Source of the DNA: Anaerolineales bacterium
Lineage (GTDB): Bacteria; Chloroflexota; Anaerolineae; UBA7937
Assembly: GCA_030593425.1 (NCBI GenBank)
Contig: JAUVHF010000046.1
Span: 1 to 9,980 of the forward strand
Reading direction: 5' to 3'
Length of the DNA stretch: 9,980 bases
The translations under genes and the position numbers were made by a program. Positions 1 to 4,931 of the stretch are shown one piece after another (the first letter of the stretch is position 1; each line of letters begins with the position of its first letter). The notes beneath the pieces are model-generated. The model saw only the letters and a list, made by a program, of their open reading frames with translations, had not been told where the DNA came from and searched no databases.

Positions 1-1
1 G

Positions 2-394
2 GGACGCCCCTTCATCTTCTCCAGCGCCGTCACCCCCGCCGATACCGCTGCCTGCATCGCGGCCGTCGATCTTCTGGAGTCCTCCACCGAACTGGTGGAC
101 AAACTATGGGATAACACCCGCTATTTCAAAGAGGGGATGAAAAGTCTGGGGTTCGACACCGGCAAGAGCGAGACCCCCATCGCCCCGGTGATGTTGGGAG
201 AGGCGCCTCTGGCTCAAGAGTTCTCCCGGCGTCTCTTCGAGGCGGGGGTCTTCGCCGTGGCTATCGGCTACCCCACCGTCCCCCGGGGTCTGGCCCGTAT
301 TCGGGTGATGAACTCCGCCTCCCACAGTGGGGAAGACTTAGACAAGGGGCTTTCCATATTCGAGAAGGTAGGAAAGGAACTGGGGGTCATCTAA
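2..394 (+). CDS. kbl: Glycine C-acetyltransferase (2-amino-3-ketobutyrate CoA ligase), C-terminal part
   Basis: This is the last 130 codons of a PLP-dependent alpha-oxoamine synthase; the start lies outside the window. The family condenses glycine with an acyl-CoA. Kbl makes 2-amino-3-ketobutyrate from glycine and acetyl-CoA, or cleaves it in threonine breakdown. The visible part is the small C-terminal domain: it opens with GRPFIFSSAVTP, then has PIAPVMLGE, the segment GVFAVAIGYPTVPRGLARIR and the ending EKVGKELGVI. These closely follow the E. coli Kbl C-terminus (RPYLFSNS, IIPVMLG, YPVVPKGQARIR, IGKQLGVI). The PLP-binding lysine lies upstream and cannot be seen. BioF (8-amino-7-oxononanoate synthase) is the nearest alternative, but the PVVP/PTVP-RGLARIR segment and the ending favour Kbl. 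The usual partner gene tdh is not in view. It converges on the MFS transporter gene. Confidence 0.85.
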   Translation, partial: GRPFIFSSAVTPADTAACIAAVDLLESSTELVDKLWDNTRYFKEGMKSLGFDTGKSETPIAPVMLGEAPLAQEFSRRLFEAGVFAVAIGYPTVPRGLARIRVMNSASHSGEDLDKGLSIFEKVGKELGVI

Positions 395-592
395 GGAGAT
401 CGGAATCTCTAAAGGAGGCAGGCGTTAATAGAGCCTGCCTCTCCTTGGAGAAAAGATAAGGTGTCAAACCGATCTGCACGGGGCTGGCGCCGAGCCTTTT
501 GGTGTAGAGGGGCTGTATGTAAGTCCACAGCCCTTCGCCGCTTCCCCATAGGAAAACGGAGATAAGGATCAGTGGGTTATCGCGACCGAGGG
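395..592. other. Convergent intergenic region with two hairpins
   Basis: These 198 bp separate the 3' ends of kbl (+) and the MFS gene (-). I find no coding signal. There are two perfect inverted repeats: AGGCAGGC (416-423) with GCCTGCCT (433-440), and GGGCTGT (510-516) with ACAGCCC (527-533), the latter extendable by a G-U and an A-U pair. Neither has a clean T-tract on either side, so any termination role would be weak, bidirectional or factor-dependent. Confidence 0.5.
416..440. terminator. Possible bidirectional terminator hairpin
   Basis: An 8-bp perfect GC-rich stem (416-423 with 433-440) has a 9-nt loop and lies 21 nt after the kbl stop codon. A G-C pair at 415/441 extends the stem. 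The position suits a kbl terminator. The downstream sequence on the plus strand (CTCCTTGGAGAAAAG) is not T-rich, and on the minus strand there is only a weak run (CTCCTTTAG), so this is a tentative call. Confidence 0.4.
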
Positions 593-1783
593 CTACGATT
601 CAACGCCTCGCCTAAGTAGGGTCAAAGCTAAGAGCATGGACAAAGGCATCAGGAAGAGGGAGGCCAGGAAGGGAAGAGCCGGGCGCATAGCGTACAGGTA
701 GCCAGCTATGTAGGGCCCCGGCACCAAGGCCAGACTGCGCAGGGTAGCGAAGAGGCCAAAACCTAGCCCCATGGAGGGGCTTTCCAAGATCTTCCCCACC
801 TGGGCCGAGGAGAGGGAGGCTAAGGCAGAGAAGGAGCCTCGCAGAAAATAGGCGCAGGCTATGGCAAAGGGGAAGGGAAAGAGAAGCAATAGGCCATAAG
901 AGGCCCAGATGAGGAGTGCCGCGGCGACCATTCCCCACCCACCCCGTGAGACCCTACCCAAGAAAATCGCTATGAAGACTGCACCTAAGGATTGGGCGGT
1001 GGCTAGGGTGCCGATGAGAGAAAGTTCCAAGCCTCGCACCTCCTGCAAGAAATTGGGGGTCAAAGGCCAGCCCAGATTAGTCACCAGGTAGATGAAAGCC
1101 ACCATCAAACTCAACCCCCAAAATAGACGGTGCCTCAAGAGAGGTCTTATCCGCAAAGCCGCTGACTGATAGGATGTAGGTTGTTCCTTAAGGGGCAAGA
1201 TAGCCAAGGTGGAGAGGACGATGAGGGAGGCGGAGAGAAGAAAGACGTTTCGCATCCCTACCCTTTCGCCCAACCAGCCTCCTAAGGCTGGAGAGAAGAT
1301 GATGCCCGTTGAGTAAGCGGCAGTCATCATGGTAAAGACTCGATTCAGATCTTGCCCCTCGCTAGCGTTGGCGATATAACTGTTCATGGCTGGTACAATA
1401 AAGGCCGACATGTAATAGAGGAGAAAACCGGGAAGCAAGGCACGCCAATCTGGCGCTACGGCTACCAAGATCATAGATAACAGACCTAATAGACAGCCGG
1501 CCAGCATGATCTTCTTCCGGCTATAACGGTCGGCCAGCAGCCCGGCAGGGATGAAGGTGGCTGCCATTCCCATCATCGCTACGGAGATGACGAAGCCTAT
1601 CTCTTCCGGGTCAGCACCCAGGCTTTTGATATAGAGAGGGTAAACATAGAACCACAGTCCTTCAGAGACCCCCCAGAGGAACATGGAGAGGGCGATCAGT
1701 CGATTGTCGCGGCTGAGTTCGGCGAAAGGGACAAACCTCCGGATGGCTGGGGTGGGCGCCGATTCAGGGCGGTAATGAGGCAT
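593..1783 (-). CDS. Major facilitator superfamily (MFS) transporter
   Basis: A 396-residue integral membrane protein, the usual length for a 12-helix MFS secondary transporter; the substrate cannot be told from sequence. After a roughly 28-residue cytoplasmic N-terminus come hydrophobic segments near residues 29-50 and 63-83. The MFS signature loop 2-3 (motif A) follows at residues 81-91, GLLADRYSRKK. A second-half-like GGWLGERVG stretch follows helix 5, and a basic central loop near residues 199-222 (RIRPLLRHR) separates the two six-helix halves. The C-terminus is short and basic (LLRRGVES). The ATG is supported by an SD (GAGAGGAGA) about 6-12 nt upstream and a candidate promoter further up. 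The gene stands alone, convergent with kbl and divergent from pyrG, so the context gives no substrate clue. Drug or sugar efflux is possible but would be a guess. Confidence 0.9.
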   Translation of the reverse strand: MPHYRPESAPTPAIRRFVPFAELSRDNRLIALSMFLWGVSEGLWFYVYPLYIKSLGADPEEIGFVISVAMMGMAATFIPAGLLADRYSRKKIMLAGCLLGLLSMILVAVAPDWRALLPGFLLYYMSAFIVPAMNSYIANASEGQDLNRVFTMMTAAYSTGIIFSPALGGWLGERVGMRNVFLLSASLIVLSTLAILPLKEQPTSYQSAALRIRPLLRHRLFWGLSLMVAFIYLVTNLGWPLTPNFLQEVRGLELSLIGTLATAQSLGAVFIAIFLGRVSRGGWGMVAAALLIWASYGLLLLFPFPFAIACAYFLRGSFSALASLSSAQVGKILESPSMGLGFGLFATLRSLALVPGPYIAGYLYAMRPALPFLASLFLMPLSMLLALTLLRRGVES

Positions 1784-1811
1784 GGGAATCTCTCCTCTCT
1801 TGGCCTGACGA

Positions 1812-1840
1812 ATTCTATACTAACTGGTCCAGGGGAGCAA
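1812..1840 (-). promoter_or_regulatory. Candidate promoter of the MFS transporter gene
   Basis: On the minus strand, TTGCTC (1840-1835) and TAGAAT (1817-1812) are separated by 17 bp. The -10 element matches the sigma70 consensus at 5 of 6 positions and the -35 element at only 3 of 6 (TTG). It lies about 30 bp before the transporter's start codon, leaving room for a short leader with the SD. The -35 match is weak, so this is a plausible site only. Confidence 0.35.
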
Positions 1841-1903
1841 GGGGGCTGAACCTCACCCCTTCCGACTAGATGATATAGGCAGGGAGTTGTGAAAGGAGCC
1901 AAG

Positions 1904-2133
1904 ATGATCCACCAGATGGCGGAGCGCGTCAAGGAAAACGTGGGAAAGGTGCTATCTTTGTGCCGGTCGTGCTCATCATCCTCTTCCCCATCAGGGGGAT
2001 CTACGCCACCATGCTCAGGTTCGCTGCGAACCTGGGTTTCCCTCGCAGACCGGGGGAGACGCCCTGCGAGTATCTGCTTACCCTGTTACCCGTGAAGTCG
2101 AGGCCCTTCGTTGACAGGGGAACCGAGTTGTGA
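1904..2133 (+). pseudogene. Decayed small DUF4129-like membrane protein gene
   Basis: A start ATG at 1904 has a perfect SD, AAAGGAG, 5 nt upstream. It opens an amphipathic N-terminus, MIHQMAERVKENVGKVLS. Near 1955-1960 the homology moves to another frame (codons in phase with 1960), reading VPVVLIILFPIRGIYA, a hydrophobic segment, then NLGFPRRPGETPCEYLLTL. That closely resembles the DUF4129 C-terminal domain (Tyr-x3-Leu, Gly-x-Pro-Arg-Arg-Pro-Gly-x-Thr-Pro-x-Glu-Tyr) often found on bacterial transglutaminase-like membrane proteins. Near 2082 a second shift would continue as PVTREVEAL, then a stop at 2112-2114. The conserved family ending (roughly Y-V-x-x-R-Y) is not seen. I read this as a gene broken by at least two small indels. 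Its 3' end now overlaps the pyrG promoter. The family assignment rests on motif memory, not a search. Confidence 0.55.
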
Positions 2134-2139
2134 TATGAT
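2111..2139 (+). promoter_or_regulatory. Strong sigma70-type promoter of pyrG
   Basis: The -35 box TTGACA (2111-2116) is a perfect consensus match. A 17-bp spacer leads to TATGAT (2134-2139), 5 of 6 to consensus, preceded by TG at 2131-2132 to give an extended -10 (TGATATGAT). Transcription should begin near 2146-2147, leaving a leader of about 110 nt before the pyrG ATG. This is the best promoter in the window. It sits inside the 3' end of the decayed DUF4129-like gene. Confidence 0.8.
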
Positions 2140-2215
2140 TTTTATAGTTTGGGAGCTATCAGAAGAGTGTAGGGATGTCGGAAGAGAGTTATAGAGCGAT
2201 ATATGTAAGGGTCTT

Positions 2216-2244
2216 GAGAGCACGGAGCGAGGCTTCGTGCTCTC
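2216..2244 (+). promoter_or_regulatory. Leader hairpin immediately upstream of pyrG
   Basis: GAGAGCACGGAG (2216-2227) pairs with CTTCGTGCTCTC (2233-2244) to form a 12-bp stem with a single G-U pair and a 5-nt loop (CGAGG). It ends 13 nt before the pyrG ATG and just before the weak SD (AGG at 2250-2252). No T-run follows, so it is not an intrinsic terminator. It could modulate ribosome access, stabilise the mRNA 5' region, or bind a regulator; none of these is shown by the sequence. Confidence 0.6.
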
Positions 2245-2257
2245 TCCATAGGTAGCG

Positions 2258-3907
2258 ATGGCTAAGTTCATCTTCTGCACCGGGGGTGTAGTCTCTTCGG
2301 TAGGCAAGGGGGTCACCGCGGCTTCCATCGGTCGCCTCCTAAAGAGCCGGGGCATCGCCGTCTCCATCCAGAAACTGGATCCTTATATCAACGTCGATCC
2401 GGGGACCATGTCTCCCTACCAGCATGGGGAGGTCTACGTCTTAGAGGATGGAGCGGAGACGGACTTGGATCTGGGGCATTATGAGCGGTTCATCGACGAG
2501 AACCTCACCCGCTCCTCTAATGTGACCGCCGGTCAGATTTACCAAGCGGTCATCGCCAAGGAGAGGAGGGGGGATTATCTAGGTGGAACCATCCAGGTGA
2601 TACCCCATATCACCGACGAGATAAAGGAGAGCATCATAAGGGTGGCCCGGGAGACGGGGGCGGAGGTGGTGATCACCGAGGTGGGTGGCACCGTGGGCGA
2701 CATCGAGGGGCTCCCCTTCCTCGAGGCCCTCCGCCAGATGCGCAAAGATTTGGGTCGGGAGAATGTCCTCTACGTCCATCTTACCCTCCTCCCCTATATC
2801 TCCTCCACCGGCGAACTCAAAACCAAGCCCACCCAACACAGCGTGAAGGAGTTGCGGAGCATCGGCATCCAACCCGATGTCATCGTCTGCCGTTCCGACT
2901 ACCCGGTGGATGATAAACTGAAGGAGAAGATCGCCCTCTTCTGTGACGTGGAGGTTCGGGCTGTCATCCCCCTCATCACCGTGCCGGTTATCTACGAAGT
3001 CCCTCTCCTCTTAGAGGAGGCGGGGCTTGGAGATTTCATTATGGAGCGGTTGGAACTGCCTAGACGGCGCGAGGATCTCTCCGCCTGGCGGGAGATGGTA
3101 AAGAAGATAGAGGAGCCGAAAGAGCGACTTCCCATCGGTGTGGTGGGGAAATACGTGACCCTGCCGGACGCCTACATCAGCGTGCGAGAGGCGCTGCGCC
3201 ACGCTGCTCTCTACCACGATAGAGAGGTGGAGATAGATTGGATCGACGCCGAGGAGTTGGAGAAGGGGAGAGGGTGGGAGCGTTTGGACGAGGTGGGGGG
3301 GATCGTCATCCCTGGAGGGTTCGATGTGCGAGGGATAGAGGGGAAAGTCAAAGCCTGTCGCTATGCACGAGAGAAGAAAGTGCCCTATCTCGGCCTCTGT
3401 CTGGGGATGCAGGTGATGATCATAGAGTTAGCCCGTCACGCTCTGGGGAGCGAGGAGCCCAACAGCACGGAGTTCGACCCCCAAACGAGATGCCCGGTCA
3501 TCGACCTTTTGCCAGAGCAGAGAGGCATATCGGAGATGGGGGGCACCATGCGGTTGGGGGCTTACCCCTGTCGGCTCCTGCCAGACACTCTGGCCTTCAA
3601 GGCCTATGGTCAGGAGTTGATCTCGGAGAGGCGAAGGCACCGCTTCGAGGTGAACAACGATTACAGAGAGTTACTCAAGGAAGGTGGGCTCATCATAAGC
3701 GGCACCTCTCCCGATGGCCGTCTGGTAGAGATCGCGGAACTCAACGATCATCCCTGGATGATGGGGACTCAGTTCCATCCGGAGTTCAAGTCCCGACCCA
3801 ACCGGCCTCACCCCCTTTTCCGCGACTTCATCCACGCGGTCAAACAGGCGGCGGAAAAAGAAGCCCTTGGGGCCGATGTAGCGTCCGGGCCTGTCCTGAG
3901 CATTTAG
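2258..3907 (+). CDS. pyrG: CTP synthase (glutamine hydrolysing)
   Basis: This 549-residue cytosolic enzyme makes CTP from UTP, ATP and glutamine, the last step of de novo pyrimidine synthesis. The N-terminal synthase domain (about 1-268) begins with the family hallmark FIFCTGGVVSSVGKG (4-18, P-loop-like). It contains the nucleotide-binding DPYINVDPGTMSPYQHGEV (41-59) and EVGGTVGDIE (141-150). After a short linker, the class I glutamine amidotransferase domain (about 292-530) has PGGF (352-355), the nucleophile elbow GLCLGMQ with Cys381, MGGTMRLG (427-434), and His507 and Glu509 in GTQFHPEF. All catalytic residues are present and the length is normal. The residue after PGGF is Asp (PGGFDVRG), where E. 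coli has PGGFGYRG. The start agrees with the family N-terminus. A strong promoter and a hairpin leader precede it, and no clear terminator follows, so read-through into the aldolase gene is possible. Confidence 0.97.
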   Translation: MAKFIFCTGGVVSSVGKGVTAASIGRLLKSRGIAVSIQKLDPYINVDPGTMSPYQHGEVYVLEDGAETDLDLGHYERFIDENLTRSSNVTAGQIYQAVIAKERRGDYLGGTIQVIPHITDEIKESIIRVARETGAEVVITEVGGTVGDIEGLPFLEALRQMRKDLGRENVLYVHLTLLPYISSTGELKTKPTQHSVKELRSIGIQPDVIVCRSDYPVDDKLKEKIALFCDVEVRAVIPLITVPVIYEVPLLLEEAGLGDFIMERLELPRRREDLSAWREMVKKIEEPKERLPIGVVGKYVTLPDAYISVREALRHAALYHDREVEIDWIDAEELEKGRGWERLDEVGGIVIPGGFDVRGIEGKVKACRYAREKKVPYLGLCLGMQVMIIELARHALGSEEPNSTEFDPQTRCPVIDLLPEQRGISEMGGTMRLGAYPCRLLPDTLAFKAYGQELISERRRHRFEVNNDYRELLKEGGLIISGTSPDGRLVEIAELNDHPWMMGTQFHPEFKSRPNRPHPLFRDFIHAVKQAAEKEALGADVASGPVLSI

Positions 3908-3949
3908 CGAAGGGTTTATCTCGGACGGTTGAAACTCAGATGTTACCAT

Positions 3950-4051
3950 CCCTGGCCCCGGGCCTGTCATCGCCAGCCCGTCCTGGCTTCAATGCTTCGC
4001 ACCCTGCGCTTCCCGCAGGGATACTCTACGTACAGCACGGGCGGGCCAGGG
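3950..4051. other. Structured intergenic element between pyrG and the aldolase gene
   Basis: Nested inverted repeats span about 100 nt. The outer arms are CCCTGGCCC (3950-3958) and GGGCCAGGG (4043-4051), 9 bp and perfect. Inside them, GCCCGT (3976-3981) pairs with ACGGGC (4037-4042); after a C-C mismatch the pairing continues as CTG (3983-3985) with CAG (4033-4035). An apical hairpin is CCCTGCG (4002-4008) with CGCAGGG (4014-4020) and a 5-nt loop. The 3' strands of the outer two helices are contiguous. No T-tract follows, so it is not a standard terminator. It could be a cis-acting RNA, an sRNA, an mRNA processing site or a dispersed palindromic repeat. No known riboswitch family is recognisable. 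Confidence 0.5.
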
Positions 4052-4096
4052 GGCAGGCTGAGGCCACCCAAGATCTTAATGGAGGTTTGTGATCTC

Positions 4097-4837
4097 ATGG
4101 AGATCTACCTAGACACAGCGAAGATCGAGGAGATAAGGGAGGCAGTAAAACTTGGCATCATCAGGGGGGTGACCACCAACCCCTCCCTGATGATGAGAGC
4201 CGGACGGAGCGACTACCGCCAGGTCACCCAAGAGATATGCTATCTGGTACAAGGCCCCGTTAGCGCCGAGGTGACCAGCGAGGAGGCGGAAGGGATGGTC
4301 GCCGAGGCGGAGAAGATAGCCTGCTGGTCGCCTCATGTGGTCATCAAAGTACCGGTCACCGAGGAGGGGCTCAAAGCGATATACACCCTCCCTGAACGGA
4401 AGAGGGAACCAGAGACGATCTGCCCAGATTGCGCCTGGGAGGGGGAGTGCGAAACGGACAAAGAGACCGCTTGGCGTCTGGTGACCGCCCAAGGCATCCG
4501 TACCAACGCCACCCTGGTCTTCTCGCCCAATCAGGCCCTTCTGGCCGCCCAGGCGGGAGCCACCTTCGTCTCCCCCTTCGTGGGCCGCCTCGATGATATA
4601 GGCCACGATGGTATGGAGGTGTTGGCCGATATAGTGGAGATACTTGAATACTATGATCTTGACACCCTGGTCATCGCCGCTAGCATCCGCCACCCCCTCC
4701 ATGTAACCCAGGCCGCCCTAGCCGGGGCCCACATCGCCACCGTCCCCTACCCGGTGCTTCAAAAGATGATAAAGCACCCCCTTACCGACGTAGGTATCGA
4801 GCGCTTCCTGGCCGACTGGAAGAAGGTTAGCGGCTAG
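4097..4837 (+). CDS. Transaldolase / fructose-6-phosphate aldolase, TalC-FSA type, with Cys insertion
   Basis: A 246-residue class I aldolase of the small transaldolase family (TalC/FSA, usually about 215-220). These form Schiff bases with dihydroxyacetone units, acting in the pentose phosphate pathway or splitting fructose 6-phosphate. The start MEIYLDTAKIEEI, GVTTNPSLM (24-32), VVIKVPVT with the Schiff-base Lys84, ATLVFSPNQALLAA (138-151), FVSPFVGRLDDIGHDG (157-172) and AASIRHP (194-200) are all typical. The FVGRLDD and SIRHP motifs favour transaldolase over strict FSA. Unusual is an insertion of roughly 30 residues (about 97-126) between the Lys84 strand and GIRTN. It holds CPDC at 109-112 and Cys118, a possible metal or redox site. 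The ATG at 4097 is chosen because GGAGG (4081-4085) lies upstream and the family N-terminus begins there, although the frame stays open further upstream. A terminator follows. Confidence 0.9.
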   Translation: MEIYLDTAKIEEIREAVKLGIIRGVTTNPSLMMRAGRSDYRQVTQEICYLVQGPVSAEVTSEEAEGMVAEAEKIACWSPHVVIKVPVTEEGLKAIYTLPERKREPETICPDCAWEGECETDKETAWRLVTAQGIRTNATLVFSPNQALLAAQAGATFVSPFVGRLDDIGHDGMEVLADIVEILEYYDLDTLVIAASIRHPLHVTQAALAGAHIATVPYPVLQKMIKHPLTDVGIERFLADWKKVSG

Positions 4838-4858
4838 GCTGGCGACGCTTTTCTTTAC

Positions 4859-4887
4859 GCCCGCCCCACATCATCGGGGCGGGCTTT
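4859..4887 (+). terminator. Intrinsic terminator after the aldolase gene
   Basis: GCCCGCCCC (4859-4867) and GGGGCGGGC (4876-4884) form a perfect 9-bp GC stem with an 8-nt loop, followed by TTTACTATCTTTT. It begins 21 nt after the aldolase stop codon. This is a classical Rho-independent terminator and marks the end of the pyrG-aldolase unit. Confidence 0.88.
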
Positions 4888-4910
4888 ACTATCTTTTAGA
4901 CGGTCTGTTG

Positions 4911-4916
4911 TATAAT
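4911..4916 (+). promoter_or_regulatory. Consensus -10 box upstream of the dinG operon
   Basis: A perfect TATAAT lies between the upstream terminator and the dinG start at 4932. No good -35 is found at 16-18 bp spacing; TTTACT at 4885-4890 is 20 bp away. Initiation near 4922-4924 would give a leader of about 10 nt with the SD (GAGGAG, 4924-4929) almost at its 5' end. The position after a terminator supports a promoter here, while the weak -35 lowers confidence. Confidence 0.5.
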
Positions 4917-4931
4917 GCTAAGCGAGGAGAT

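Noticed and set aside
1952..1963. Programmed -1 frameshift in the DUF4129-like gene
   Set aside because: The local sequence (CTA TCT TTG) is not an X-XXY-YYZ slippery heptamer, no downstream stimulatory structure is evident, and a second shift is needed later, so mutational decay is simpler.
2216..2244. PyrR-binding-loop candidate in the pyrG leader (GAGCGAGGCT resembles the CNGNGAGGYU loop)
   Set aside because: The first loop base is G rather than C, and the bases that should form the upper stem (CACG against GGCT) do not pair; the 12-bp alternative hairpin is far better. PyrR also does not normally control pyrG.
3238..4092. A 284-codon plus-strand frame overlapping pyrG
   Set aside because: It is a +1 shadow of the pyrG C-terminal half with low-complexity Arg/Gly/Ser-rich translation and no recognisable domain.
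3929..4096. In-frame N-terminal extension of the aldolase (56 codons before 4097)
   Set aside because: The extension is Pro/Arg-rich with no family similarity and covers the inverted repeats. The family N-terminus and GGAGG SD place the start at 4097.
4109..4702. A 197-codon minus-strand frame opposite the aldolase
   Set aside because: Antisense shadow of a clear gene, Gly/His-rich, with no motif; long antisense frames are expected at this base composition.
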